Below, piece by piece: positions 19,401 to 29,700 of a stretch of DNA of 64,000 bases (within the stretch, counting starts at the first letter, position 1; every line of letters begins with the position of its first letter). The notes under the pieces are model-generated. The model made no database searches. It had not been told where the DNA came from and saw only the letters and a list, made by a program, of their open reading frames with translations. A program made the position numbers and the translations under genes. Origin of the DNA: Histomonas meleagridis (lineage: Eukaryota; Parabasalia; Tritrichomonadida; Dientamoebidae). The stretch is from positions 124,001 through 188,000 of the forward strand of contig WSYJ01000177.1 in assembly GCA_020186115.1 (NCBI GenBank). The letters are read 5' to 3'.

Positions 19401-22028
19401 ATTGATTGATTCTTGACTTTGGTTATTAGTATTGATAAATTCACTATTTATTGGGAATATTTGACTTTGGTTATTAGTATTGATAAATTCACTATTGATT
19501 GGTTCTTTACTTTGATTATTAGCATTAATAAATTCACTATTAATTGGGAATATTTGACTTTGGTTATTAGTATTGATAAATTCACTATTTATTGATTCTT
19601 TACTTTGATTATTAGCATTAATAAATTCACTATTGATTGGTTCTTTACTTTGATTATTAGTATTGATAAATTCACTATTTATTGATTCTTGACTTTGATT
19701 ATTAGGATTAATAAATTCACTATTGATTGGTTCTTTACTTTGATTATTAGTATTGATAAATTCACTATTTATTGATTCTTTACTTTGATTATTAATATTA
19801 ATAAATTCACTATTTATTGATTCTTGACTTTGATTATTAGGATTAATAAATTCACTATTGATTGGTTCTTTACTTTGATTATTAGCATTAATAAATTCAC
19901 TATTGATTGATTCTTTACTTTGATTATTAATATTAATAAATTCACTATTTATTGATTCTTTACTTTGATTATTAGTATTAATAAATTCACTATTTATTGA
20001 TTCTTGACTTTGATTATTAGCATTAATAAATTCACTATTTATTGATTCTTTACTTTGATTATTAGCATTAATAAATTCACTATTAATTAGTTCTTTACGT
20101 TGATTATTAGCATTAATAAATTCACTATTAATTGGGAATATTTGACTTTGGTTATTAGCATTAATAAATTCACTATTTATTGATTCTTTACTTTGATTAT
20201 TAGCATTAATAAATTCACTATTAATTAGTTCTTTACGTTGATTATTAGCATTAATAAATTCACTATTTATTGATTCTTTACTTTGATTATTAGCATTAAT
20301 AAATTCACTATTAATTAGTTCTTTACTTTGATTATTAGCATTAATAAATTCACTATTAATTAGTTCTTTACGTTGATTATTAATATTAATAAATTCACTA
20401 TTGATTGATTCTTGACTTTGGTTATTAGTATTGATAAATTCACTATTTATTGGGAATATTTGACTTTGGTTATTAGTTTTAATAAATTCACTATTGATTG
20501 ATTCTTGTCTTTGATTATTAGTATTAATAAATTCACTATTGATTGATTCTTGACTTTGGTTATTAGTATTGATAAATTCACTATTTATTGGGAATATTTG
20601 ACTTTGGTTATTAGTTTTAATAAATTCACTATTGATTGATTCTTGACTTTGATTATTAGCATTAATAAATTCACTATTGATTGGTTCTTTACTTTGATTA
20701 TTAGTATTAATAAATTCACTATTAATTGGGAATATTTGACTTTGGTTATTAGTATTGATAAATTCACTATTTATTGATTCTTGACTTTGATTATTAGCAT
20801 TAATAAATTCACTATTTATTGATTCTTTACTTTGATTATTAGCATTAATAAATTCACTATTAATTAGTTCTTTACGTTGATTATTAATATTAATAAATTC
20901 ACTATTGATTGATTCTTGACTTTGGTTATTAGTATTGATAAATTCACTATTTATTGGGAATATTTGACTTTGGTTATTAGTATTGATAAATTCACTATTG
21001 ATTGGTTCTTTACTTTGATTATTAGCATTAATAAATTCACTATTAATTGGGAATATTTGACTTTGGTTATTAGTATTGATAAATTCACTATTTATTGATT
21101 CTTTACTTTGATTATTAGCATTAATAAATTCACTATTGATTGGTTCTTTACTTTGATTATTAGTATTGATAAATTCACTATTTATTGATTCTTGACTTTG
21201 ATTATTAGGATTAATAAATTCACTATTGATTGGTTCTTTACTTTGATTATTAGTATTGATAAATTCACTATTAATTGGGAATATTTGACTTTGATTATTA
21301 GTATTTACAATTTCATCATTAATTGGTACATGACTTTGATTTTTATCATTATCAAATTCATCATTAATTGGTGATGGCGGAAATTGATTGTTGTCATTAT
21401 CAAATTCATCATTACTTAGCACTGTTTGAATATCGTTAGTATTATATAATTGATCTTCTATTTGTGAATTTATTTCCTGTTGTTGCATATTTTTGCATTC
21501 AGTATTTTGCATTTCCGCTTCTTGACTATTTTGTTGAGGAATAAAATCGTCTAAATCATCTGATGGTGGCATGACTACTTCATCATCAAATTCCATGCTT
21601 GCTTCATTTACTTCGGCACTTGGTTCATTATAACCGACTGATTTGGAATCTTGATTTATTTCTTCTGATGAATCAGAAGACTGTTTGGCAGCCATACTTC
21701 CTTTATAGTTTGAATCATGTTCTTGTAATGTTTGTGGTAGTTGTGGTTGTTTTGGAGGTGTTTGTTTGATTATGGATTTAACAGATTTTATCGTTCGTTT
21801 TTTTAAAAAAAAATTTAAGAATTCATCATTTTCAGGATGAAAAATTTGAGATAATTTTGGCTCGTTAGGAATGGAAAGAGATGACGTGGCAAATAAACCA
21901 TAATTTTTATAAATAATAGGATCTTTTGTATTTTTTTGAGATTCAGCATATGAAGGTTCGCTTATTGTTTTTGGTGATTGCTTTTTTGACCTGGACTTTG
22001 TTCGCCTATTTTTTCTCGTGGATTTCAT
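16467..22028 (-). CDS. Large Q/N-rich tandem-repeat protein with a conserved-looking C-terminal domain (1853 aa)
   Basis: ATG at 22028-22026. The N-terminus is strongly basic (KSTRKNRRTKSRSKKQ), probably a nuclear localisation signal. An acidic and Gln/Asn-rich segment follows. Most of the protein is then a tandem array of 15-16 residue units of the form INSEFINxNNQSxxS or INSEFINxNNQSQIFP. The last about 230 residues are non-repetitive, mixed helix and strand (RYASIDEINEYGRWAWEAKE, LARYAGTKLTKKYGMSELNK), with normal codon diversity, and look like a folded domain I do not recognise. Function is unknown; a nuclear scaffold is one possibility given the basic N-terminus. It is divergent from the IN-box gene, with 66 bp between the two ATGs. 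Confidence 0.7.
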   Translation of the reverse strand: MKSTRKNRRTKSRSKKQSPKTISEPSYAESQKNTKDPIIYKNYGLFATSSLSIPNEPKLSQIFHPENDEFLNFFLKKRTIKSVKSIIKQTPPKQPQLPQTLQEHDSNYKGSMAAKQSSDSSEEINQDSKSVGYNEPSAEVNEASMEFDDEVVMPPSDDLDDFIPQQNSQEAEMQNTECKNMQQQEINSQIEDQLYNTNDIQTVLSNDEFDNDNNQFPPSPINDEFDNDKNQSHVPINDEIVNTNNQSQIFPINSEFINTNNQSKEPINSEFINPNNQSQESINSEFINTNNQSKEPINSEFINANNQSKESINSEFINTNNQSQIFPINSEFINANNQSKEPINSEFINTNNQSQIFPINSEFINTNNQSQESINSEFININNQRKELINSEFINANNQSKESINSEFINANNQSQESINSEFINTNNQSQIFPINSEFINTNNQSKEPINSEFINANNQSQESINSEFIKTNNQSQIFPINSEFINTNNQSQESINSEFINTNNQRQESINSEFIKTNNQSQIFPINSEFINTNNQSQESINSEFININNQRKELINSEFINANNQSKELINSEFINANNQSKESINSEFINANNQRKELINSEFINANNQSKESINSEFINANNQSQIFPINSEFINANNQRKELINSEFINANNQSKESINSEFINANNQSQESINSEFINTNNQSKESINSEFININNQSKESINSEFINANNQSKEPINSEFINPNNQSQESINSEFININNQSKESINSEFINTNNQSKEPINSEFINPNNQSQESINSEFINTNNQSKEPINSEFINANNQSKESINSEFINTNNQSQIFPINSEFINANNQSKEPINSEFINTNNQSQIFPINSEFINTNNQSQESINSEFININNQRKELINSEFINANNQSKESINSEFINANNQSQESINSEFINTNNQSQESINSEFINTNNQSKEPINSEFINANNQSQESINSEFINTNNQSQESINSEFINTNNQSQESINSEFININNQRKELINSEFINANNQSKESINSEFINANNQSQESINSEFINTNNQSQIFPINSEFINTNNQSKEPINSEFINANNQSQESINSEFINTNNQSQESINSEFINTNNQSQESINSEFINTNNQSQIFPINSEFINTNNQSQESINSEFININNQRKELINSEFINANNQSKESINSEFINANNQSKESINSEFINTNNQSQIFPINSEFININNQSKEPINSEFINANNQRKELINSEFININNQSKESINSEFINTNNQSQIFPINSEFINANNQSKESINSEFINANNQSKESINSEFINTNNQSKESINSEFINANNQSQESINSEFINTNNQRKELINSEFINANNQSKESINSEFINANNQSKESINSEFINTNNQSQIFPINSEFININNQRKELINSEFINPNNQSQASPLNNEFVANNQTQIAQNKSEIIKTSQGQIAHATFRASNQTPIHSEAIHTNFQVPTNNNHNQSVPSVQVMSNHFAFLSKLAYNIQALSKANLKESIASNIQQKKLSLLTTNKNAIPHSDPYHVQFPQPLITSHVHEHPMATRASSNSPDNKFSKKNTSDINVQHVKRIIPIQQQNPSVRKVSSKQKPKQNNEIKNLKMISPRFPTKRRYASIDEINEYGRWAWEAKERPKIVTEPVNSLLIAYTNMNSIEPSKTASKVLENVGYDFAKFLVLGIPGDRSTNQISERKHQIGSKGNGVTPVRAFSRSKFYPCHKYFREIDTETNLAIAYLVRNTGKILARYAGTKLTKKYGMSELNKIAESVWKEYQIKNYEGDNVMLPNALDNLRKLFALFDAIQKSNISYTCDVMSIPNNKNMAREMPLDKIFRDYLIRNNLFE
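17770..21310 (-). repeat. Coding minisatellite: 45/48-bp units, dozens of copies with higher-order blocks
   Basis: About 3.5 kb of 45-bp units (15 codons) and 48-bp units (16 codons, containing QIFP). The plus strand shows the recurring core AATAAATTCACTATT. Units differ mainly at one residue of the FINxNNQ core (T, A, I, P) and at the S/K/R-Q/E/K-E/I linker. Longer multi-unit blocks recur almost exactly: the stretch at 19413-19595 is the same as that at 20916-21098. All units keep frame, so length changes by whole units are tolerated. Confidence 0.95.
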
Positions 22029-22094
22029 TCCTAATTAGCTGGAGGCTGAATAATAAACGGCCAATGTTTTTATGTACGTTAAAATCCAATAAGG
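22029..22094. promoter_or_regulatory. 66-bp divergent promoter between the repeat protein and the IN-box gene
   Basis: The two ATGs are 66 bp apart in opposite directions. The interval contains AAACGG at 22055-22060, the recurrent Myb-type core, so both genes probably share this short control region. Confidence 0.5.
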
Positions 22095-22751
22095 ATGAGA
22101 AGCATCATAGAGAAAGTTAAAGATCTGAGAACAACATTAAAATGTGAACTAAACAATTTTGAAGTAAATACAGGAATTCACTTTGATTGGTTGAAAAGTG
22201 TTGAATTTCAGATAAATTGTTATGATACAAATATTAAAAAAAGTGATTTTACTTCTAATATATCTGAAAAGACAGACAATTCAACAGACATATCAGATGA
22301 ATCTCGATCATACAATTCAAATATGCAATTTATGGATGAATCTATTTTATCTGATTCTGATATCGATGAAACAGAAATAACTCCTAATACATGCGGAATG
22401 TATCACGATCTCTCAGAGTTTGCATCTCAATTTCACCAGAAATGGGCAATCAATACAGAAAAACAAAAGCGTTCCGCATCTTATGCTGCGCCACCAGTAC
22501 CATTTAGATTCTCTATTAATAATATAAATGTGAAATCATATCAAATGACAGAAAGTGATGATGAAGATTACAGTGATTTTTCAGATAATGAATATGATGA
22601 TGAATTACTTGAAATTCATGGAAAAGCAATTCCAATTTGGGCTAGTAAAAAGTTTGTTTTTGAGCAACTTAAACGACAGGAAAATGAAAATCCAAATCAA
22701 ATATTCAAAGACCTTCCCACTAAATGTGTTTTAAAAGCTATTTTTAATTAG
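22095..22751 (+). CDS. INCENP-like protein with a C-terminal IN-box (218 aa)
   Basis: The last 43 residues (176-218) carry the IN-box signature: I-P-x-W-A (KAIPIWASKK), then L-x-x-Q (FEQLKRQ) and D/N-P-x-x-I-F (NPNQIF). This is the segment by which INCENP/Sli15 wraps and activates Aurora kinase. In front is an acidic stretch (ESDDEDYSDFSDNEYDDE) and a Ser/Thr/Asp-rich disordered middle. The N-terminus is helical (IEKVKDLRTTLKCELNNF), where INCENP binds borealin and survivin. The protein is much shorter than animal INCENP (about 900) and lacks the long single-alpha-helix. A role in the chromosomal passenger complex is inferred from the motif only. An Aurora kinase gene is not in the window. 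Confidence 0.6.
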   Translation: MRSIIEKVKDLRTTLKCELNNFEVNTGIHFDWLKSVEFQINCYDTNIKKSDFTSNISEKTDNSTDISDESRSYNSNMQFMDESILSDSDIDETEITPNTCGMYHDLSEFASQFHQKWAINTEKQKRSASYAAPPVPFRFSINNINVKSYQMTESDDEDYSDFSDNEYDDELLEIHGKAIPIWASKKFVFEQLKRQENENPNQIFKDLPTKCVLKAIFN

Positions 22752-22904
22752 CTTAATCTCAGTAAAATTGTTTTATGTTTAATAATTTGTCTGGTGTGAA
22801 ACACAAATGTTTTTAAGTTTGGTTCCTTAACAATTCTTTATTTATTACTACTTTTCTTGTTTAAGTGATTTAAATCGCTCAACTCTGGTATAGACACACA
22901 AATA

Positions 22905-23390
22905 ACAATTATTGTACTTGGATCATATGCTGTTGGTTATAACAATTACAACTACAAATAATTTAATGATGATTACGAAAATCACAATTTTTCTATGTGA
23001 AAACAAAGAGTCAACGGTAAAGAAGTATGTACCAAAGACCTTATAGGCCCAGATGAAGAGAATATATAATTTTAGTCAAAAAATTTAACTCAAGGGGACG
23101 GATCCATCATCATGGACTCAAGAACCAAAGAATCGAGTTTTAGAGCTATAGGAACCTTTTATGAGCAAATGAAATTTGTAAAAGAAACAAAAAATAACCA
23201 GATTTTGATATGTGGGAATAAATGTAATCTTTCAGATGAAAGAAAAGTGAGCAAAGCTTTGCTCCTTGCGAGGAAGAGAACTTGCAGAAAGCCTTGGTAC
23301 AAAATTTTGTGAAACTTCAGCAAAAGAGAACATAAATCTCCAAGAAATGTTTATTGTTTACTGTGCCCAGCCATCAAAAATTGGAATCAA
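22905..23390 (+). pseudogene. Ras-like GTPase pseudogene
   Basis: Recognisable Ras segments occur in order but in different frames: a decayed P-loop region near 22916-22960 (VLGSYAVG followed by damaged sequence), a decayed G3 (GPDEEN near 23048), a readable middle at 23112-23250 (SFRAIGTFYEQMKFVKETKN, then ILICGNKCNLSDERKVSK, the NKxD motif with D replaced by N), and after a frameshift the G5 region (RELAESLGTKFCETSAKENINL) to about 23370. Conserved order with several frameshifts and stops indicates a dead gene rather than sequencing error alone. Confidence 0.75.
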
Positions 23391-23669
23391 ATAACATAAT
23401 AAAGGATGAAAAACCTAAAATACATACACCCCGGAAAGAGATATGTTTTATCAACTGATGCTCTGACACTTATGAGAAATTTTCCAAAAGAAATAATAGT
23501 CAAAAAATTAAACGAATAACATAAATTTATTTTGTCCCAATGGAACATAGTGAAATTGTAAATCAGTTTCAATACATTCCGATCAAAATGTATTCAAAAG
23601 AAGTCAATTGACAAAATATTTCATTATGTTTTATTCATGGTATAAAATTAGGCAAAAAACAAAAAACAG

Positions 23670-25439
23670 TTATTTCCGTGATTTTTTCTTTTGCGATCGC
23701 TTTGGTCCGTGTATAATTTTATTTGTTTTGAATGTATGTGCATGTATTGGGAAATCTCCATTTCCCAATTTAGCAAAGAACGGAAGCAACTTTCTGTGTT
23801 GTCCTTCTAGCCTCTTTATTACACTACCCTCCAAAGTTTCCTTATCTATGTTCTTTGAAAGGAGTTTGCTAATGATGTAAGAGATAATCTGATAACTAAA
23901 AAGTGCTTCGTTCGCAAAATCAACGCATGTGTCATGAGACAGCATCTCGATGATGAAGTCGACATGGTTTTGGAGCTTGTTGATAGCTTTAAGGCAGATT
24001 GGAGAAGATCCAACCATCTCAATGTTGTTTTTGACGCAATGTCGTTTGAACTTATGCAATGAGAAATTGCCTTCGAACATTGGGAACTCTCTGTTAATTT
24101 CGACTCGTGAGTCCCATGCATTTTGTGCATATTCATCATGAAAAATTGGAGCATTGGAGAGCACAAAAGAGATCTTTGTTTTGCTGGAATGAAGAATACA
24201 AAAGAGAAATCTTTGAGTTTCTTCAGGTGAGAATTGCATTTCAAGATTTAATGTATTGTTGAAATCATTTGGAGTACTATTTAAGAGTTCGTTAACCAAA
24301 TTGTCACGGTCGTTCATTATTCGATCAAGTATTTCTTCAACATTAACAGGAGGAAGAAGATTATTAAGGCGGTTAACTTGTGAGTTGATTTCATTCAATT
24401 GTGATTCACTCAGCCGTTTAAAGCGGTTAATGCGGTTGTACGATACGTGCTGCCTTCTTTGAAGTCGTGGGATTTGATTCAAAGAGGCAGATGTGACCTT
24501 AGAACCTGGCGGTGGAAAAGATGGAAGTGGTGGGTGAGGTGAGTGTGGGAGAGATAAGATTTCAGTTGAACAATTTGGTTTTGGTGGGTGACAATGTCGT
24601 GGATCAGTATAAGCAGGAAACAATAAATGAGTTTTCGAAAGAACACCAATTATTGTGGGGCGACAACGTGGATCAGGGTTTAAGCAAAACTTAATTAATT
24701 CTGTCATTTGACTATTAAGATTTTCAGGTATTGCGCATTCTGCATGAATTATTTCGGACTCTGTTTTACCTTTAAATGGTGATTTTTGCGTACACATTTT
24801 ATAAAGAAGACATCCGAGTTGCCAGATATCAACTTTAAGGCTATCAACTTCGTTTCCAAGAAGTATTTCTGGAGGACAAAGCTTCTTGCTAATGGAATCG
24901 TAGTTGATTGAATCCGAATCAATGGATGTTGAGCTTCCAAAATCTGTTATCTTCCAAACGCCATGGCTATAAAGAATATTACTTGCAGTGAGGCACATGT
25001 GCGCAATTGGGTTATCTTGTATATGGAGTGAATGAACTCCAGTACAAATTGATTGAAAAATTTCAATAATTTTTTTTTCTGTCATTTCTTTTGCTTTGTT
25101 TTTCATATACTCCTTTAATGAATACTGTGCAAGTTCCATTAAAATTATGGCAACTCTTGCTTTTGAAAAAAATTCTATTCCAAAAATAGAAATAATATTA
25201 GTTTCTAACGAAACTTCCTGATAAATTTTGCACTCCTGAATAGAATTCCTGAATTCACTATCATTTGGTGATTGTATTGCTTTTAAAGCATAACTTTTGC
25301 CACGGATATCAGAAGCAAGATAAACAATTGTGTTCTTCTTTTTGGAAATTTGATTCTCAATGACCACATCCAAGTTATCTACACGGATTCTTTTCCCCAA
25401 AAGTTTCTTGATTTCGAGCTCATCTGTTTCAACGGTCAT
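23670..25439 (-). CDS. NAK-like protein pseudokinase with unknown C-terminal domain (589 aa)
   Basis: Residues about 20-275 form a protein kinase fold: beta-3 Lys in YALKAIQ (K53), alpha-C Glu (about E69), DFG in ITDFGSS (D166), APE-like PPEIL, and DIWQLGCLLYKMCTQKSPF. The catalytic loop reads H-M-C-L-T-A-S-N (147-154) instead of H-R-D-L-K-x-x-N, so the catalytic Asp and the adjacent Lys are both missing. The glycine-rich loop is also replaced (ISKKKNTIV). Overall pattern (WKITDFGS, DIWxLGCLLYKM) is closest to the NAK/AAK family. A proline-rich linker follows, then about 280 helical residues I do not recognise, ending in a basic tail (KRSQKKKSRK). It probably acts as a scaffold or allosteric partner. 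The ATG overlaps an Inr-like TCACA. Confidence 0.8.
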   Translation of the reverse strand: MTVETDELEIKKLLGKRIRVDNLDVVIENQISKKKNTIVYLASDIRGKSYALKAIQSPNDSEFRNSIQECKIYQEVSLETNIISIFGIEFFSKARVAIILMELAQYSLKEYMKNKAKEMTEKKIIEIFQSICTGVHSLHIQDNPIAHMCLTASNILYSHGVWKITDFGSSTSIDSDSINYDSISKKLCPPEILLGNEVDSLKVDIWQLGCLLYKMCTQKSPFKGKTESEIIHAECAIPENLNSQMTELIKFCLNPDPRCRPTIIGVLSKTHLLFPAYTDPRHCHPPKPNCSTEILSLPHSPHPPLPSFPPPGSKVTSASLNQIPRLQRRQHVSYNRINRFKRLSESQLNEINSQVNRLNNLLPPVNVEEILDRIMNDRDNLVNELLNSTPNDFNNTLNLEMQFSPEETQRFLFCILHSSKTKISFVLSNAPIFHDEYAQNAWDSRVEINREFPMFEGNFSLHKFKRHCVKNNIEMVGSSPICLKAINKLQNHVDFIIEMLSHDTCVDFANEALFSYQIISYIISKLLSKNIDKETLEGSVIKRLEGQHRKLLPFFAKLGNGDFPIHAHTFKTNKIIHGPKRSQKKKSRK

Positions 25440-25545
25440 GTGATATGTTTCAATGTATTGAATCCACTTTTTATGTAAATGTTATCGTTTATCAGAAATT
25501 TGTTTTCAATTATTTACGCGAAAAAAATCTCTTTGACGGTTTCTT
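25440..25545 (-). promoter_or_regulatory. Pseudokinase promoter region
   Basis: GACGGTTT at 25535-25542, about 100 bp upstream on plus coordinates, is a near match to the YAACGG motif. On the gene strand TCACATG places a possible Inr directly on the start codon, giving an almost leaderless transcript. Confidence 0.3.
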
Positions 25546-26059
25546 CTAATTTGTCACATTCTTAGGAAAAAACTCCAAAAAATAAGGAGAAGATAAATTC
25601 TGTCATTTTTGTTTATTAGTTTTTAAGATATCTCAACATTCTATTAAATCAATTGACTTTATAATCAGAAACATCTTGAAATATTCCATTAAAATGTGTA
25701 ACACCATTAGGTGAAGTTTTATTTGTTGTGATTGAAATTTTATTTTTGATTAGATAAAATAATTTTAAACTTATAGTAAAAATCTAATAAAAAATATAGT
25801 GTATATCCCACCTATTTTTATGCAGCATTATAGAGAGGCTTTTAAAAATAAAGCTCATAAAATTGAAGTTCTCTAACTTAGAGCAATCCAAAAACTCACA
25901 CCTCCTCAAGTCGTGAAAAGAATAAATTTTACTAAAAAACAATTAGAGGGAGAAATTCAATGGGAATCAGATTCATTAATGATTATAATCCTAAATAGAA
26001 AGACTTCAATATATCAACATTTTAGCATATGATGAAAAATATTTTTTGTTAGCAAACCA
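25546..26059. other. Intergenic with possible decayed ankyrin 5' sequence
   Basis: AT-rich. From about 25830 short protein-like pieces appear (for example near 25900-26000), which may be the decayed front of the ankyrin relic that follows; the alignment by eye is too weak to call. Confidence 0.3.
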
Positions 26060-26402
26060 AATGTTATATTAATTGATTATGGAGCTTTTTTTGATTCAGT
26101 TTCCATTTACTTATGAATGCAATTATTACTTGTAGATATGCAGCTGGATGTGGAAATGATGAAATCATTCACTTATGTGAACAAAATCATTCAACATTTA
26201 AAGATGCATATGAAGCAGTAGTTGAATTTTCCTTAAAATTTCTAAAACTATTTTATATAGAAATAGTTAAATTACATCTTGTTCAAGAAGGAATTGATTT
26301 TAATGCTAAAGATATTTATTTGTTTTATTTAAAATTAAATTTAATAATTCTTTATTTCAATAATAATTGGAAATTATTTAAATTATTCCAAACAGCACTT
26401 TA
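26060..26402 (+). pseudogene. Truncated ankyrin pseudogene with one spacer of the 13-14.8 kb type
   Basis: 26060-26230 matches 12620-12795 of the ankyrin gene (LIDYGAFF, then AGCGNDEIIHLCEQNHSTFKDAYE) with a deletion and frame changes. It then jumps to a single ankyrin unit (EIVKLHLVQEGIDFNAKDI), a 51-nt AT-rich spacer (26317-26367) and the start of another unit (WKLFKLFQTAL, from 26368), ending at TAG. Here the spacer is a multiple of three and open, unlike the 3n+2 spacers of the array. Confidence 0.8.
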
Positions 26403-26756
26403 GCATCAAGTTTGTGTCATTTAGAAAACTTTTTCTTCTAAATAGATAAATTACACATTGAACAAAAATGAATTAATGTTAATTAAGTGTTGTCTATCGC
26501 GTTTTTCCTAATTCCGACCACGAAGATTCGTTGCCAAATTTTAATTTGGGTGAATCTATGTCTGTATAGAAGTAGGTGTAAAAATGTTTGAAAATGAGTT
26601 TTCATATGCGAACAATAATAAAAAATTGCATAAATTAAGTGACCAACTACATGAAACAATAATAATTACATTAATTGCTTTAGCAGAAGTTTCACTTTTA
26701 AACATTTACCATATCGACAATTAATTTATATTTTATTAATAATTTATCTTTATATT
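26403..26756. other. Intergenic, no gene seen
   Basis: AT-rich tail between the ankyrin relic and the HECT gene stop; no open frame or motif of note. Confidence 0.5.
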
Positions 26757-29700
26757 TCATTCGTTCTTTGGGTCAAACGTATCGTGGACTTGTCTGGCGT
26801 ATATTACGTCTCTGCTTACTGCGTCTTTTTCGTGGTTTATCAACGTGTTATTTACGATTTCGTCCAATTCCTTTTCGGAGTCGAACATCGGCACAATAAC
26901 AAACCTGTCGCATGCGAACGCGTCCAAAAACTTTGCCCTCGAATAGAACGAAACTGCAAAGAGCCATTTCTCGTGCATGAGCGGCGAGAAACTTGGAACG
27001 CCGAACAGGTAACTCAGGAATCGCTTTATCTTTGTTTGCTGCGGCTTGTCGCAAAGTTTTTTGATGTAATTACGGAATATGTTCTTTACCTTCTCGAAGA
27101 GTTTCGCGTTTTGCGGACTCTTTGATAAGTCCATTAACTTATCAGAGCCTTCGCCTGATAGGTCAACGCCTTCATACGCTTGGAAGATGAATTTGTCCAA
27201 GAGAACATGCGCATGAATCCGTGGTGAGCCAACTATTAATAGCTGCACTGACTCTGGTGATATACTGTTGATGATCTTGTAAAATTCAGTGAGCTCTTTC
27301 TTGGATTTTTCCATTTCGGTTTTAAATGACTTGGGTAAAAAGCCTCTTCGATAATTTAAATTAAAGCCATCGTATATGGCCCTAAAGAAGAGCTTTCGAT
27401 TAAATAAGAATAACTTGTTTGTGGTTACTTCATACTTAATGAATTCAATATTATTTGATTCTTTAGCAGAACTTAAAAATTCGGCAAATTTGTAATCGTA
27501 TAAAAGACTTTCATTAAGTAAATGTTTTGTATTGGAACTAAACTTCCAACTTAAGGCTTGAAATATCCAAGGATGGAAAATGAGTTCTGTTGGCATTTTC
27601 TTGTTATTAACATCATTGACGCCTCCCATTTGTCTCATGTCTATTAACGTTTTTAAGAATACAACACCAAGTCCGTAAAATATTCTTTCAATTTCATCGA
27701 TTCTTTCTTTGGAAGCACTAGCAGCAGCAGTCGGCAATATCATTGTAGTATTTTCATCCACATCGAATATATCTAATTTTGATAATTCTTTAAAATAAGA
27801 ATTAAACAAATCTTGAACGGGTCCAGTTCCAGTTGCTTCCTCGCCGATAGGTGTCACTTCTGTATAAAGTTTTGGATGTATCAGGGCATTTGAATCGGCC
27901 AAAAACAAACAAGGCAATTGCATAATTAGATATCGATTATTAATCATTATCACAGGCGAAATATTAAATTCCAGATTATAACGATTAATTCTATTTAAGA
28001 GATAACTAAAAAGTTTATTTGCATCCAAAAAAATTGAAGAAACATTTAAACAATGATAATCAGTTACACTTATTGAATTATTCAATGGAATTTTATCGTT
28101 TGCTTTCATACTCACAATTTTGAAGTTAACGTTCAAAATATGTTTCTTTAACGTTCTCTCCAGATAAAACGGTGGTTTTTCATTTGGATATAAATGTTTC
28201 CAATAAGAATAAGCAAGTAATAAATCATGATCATTTAAATCAAACGGTTTAATTATTATCCACATTTGCTTTAAAAGCGACACTTTTTTTTCTTTTATAA
28301 CATAATATAAAGGTGTTATAGGATTAGCTTCTATTGCAATTAATTTATTCAAATCATTTAAACAATTAATTAATAACTCTGGATCATCTCTATCCAACAA
28401 AACCTTTAAAGCTGATTCATATTGTTCGGAATCAAAATTTATAGGATAATAAGGAGAACTTTCATTATGTCCATGAATAGCTATAATTGGATAAGTACAA
28501 TATTTACAAGCTAAGATAAAATCATTTGGATTAGTAATCGTTTGAATGTTTAAATTATATTTTTTATATACGAAATATATCGTATGAATTATATCTGTCA
28601 ACGAATTTGTTATTAAATAATTCATGAAATATTGTGACGATGATAAAAATATACAAAGTTTAGAATTATATAATAAAAATTTAGATGCACTTTCATAGTT
28701 TTGTTTCTCGAAATAATTCTTAAACATATAGTATTGAATTGTATTAATGATTGGCGAATTAACATTAACCAAATTATCTAAAAATGTATATATATAATTC
28801 TTAGATATAATATAATTTTTAATTTGTTCGATTTTTTCTTTATCATAATCTTTACATATATTATTAGATATTAATGATAATCCATATTTAGGTTTATATA
28901 ATAAACATAATTTTATTAATTTCGTTTGTGTTTCGGAATCAATTTGTCGGCCTCTTTTAATTAATGATAATATAAAATTAATTGCAATGTAATACATTTG
29001 ATTTTCGCATAATATTTTGATGATAATTTTAAGGTTTTCATTAAAAATGTCTTGAACTCTTAAGAAATTTATGAAGTTTTCGATTTTGTCGGGATTTTTT
29101 TCAATGATAACTTGAATAATATTTATCCAATTTGGTGAATAATCAGATTTCATTTGAAATATTTCTTGGACTTTATTATACATTTCGTTTTCGATACATA
29201 ACTCTAAAATATTATCATACATCTTTAAATGATCATAAAACTTCATAGCAATTCGAATATCTTTCCGACATCTATCTGCAACATTTTTAGTTATAGTTAA
29301 ATTATCAATAAATATTTGGACTATTTGCATTTGTTGATTATTTTCGATTAATAACTTACAAAATATAATTGTTTCGATTTCATTAAATTTGATATTTTTC
29401 ATAGAGATCATTTGATTTAAGAATAAATACGTAAATTTTTTGTTGTTCTCTTTTAATAATCGTATTAAACAAATATCTTTATAATTCGGATTAGTCGATG
29501 CCATTAATGAAATTGCTGTATAATTATTTGATGAAATTAATTGCTCTAATTGAACGTTATTAAATTCTTTGTTTGAACATATTGAAATATAATCATTCAT
29601 TGTAAATAATGAACTTGGAATTTCTTTTTCAATTATAATATAATCAATAAATATTTGATCATTAAATTTAATTTTGTTGATACTTTCATCTTGCAATAGT

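Noticed and set aside
17770..21310. CRISPR-like regular repeats
   Set aside because: Units are contiguous 45/48-bp coding repeats without unique spacers and keep one reading frame; a eukaryotic coding minisatellite.
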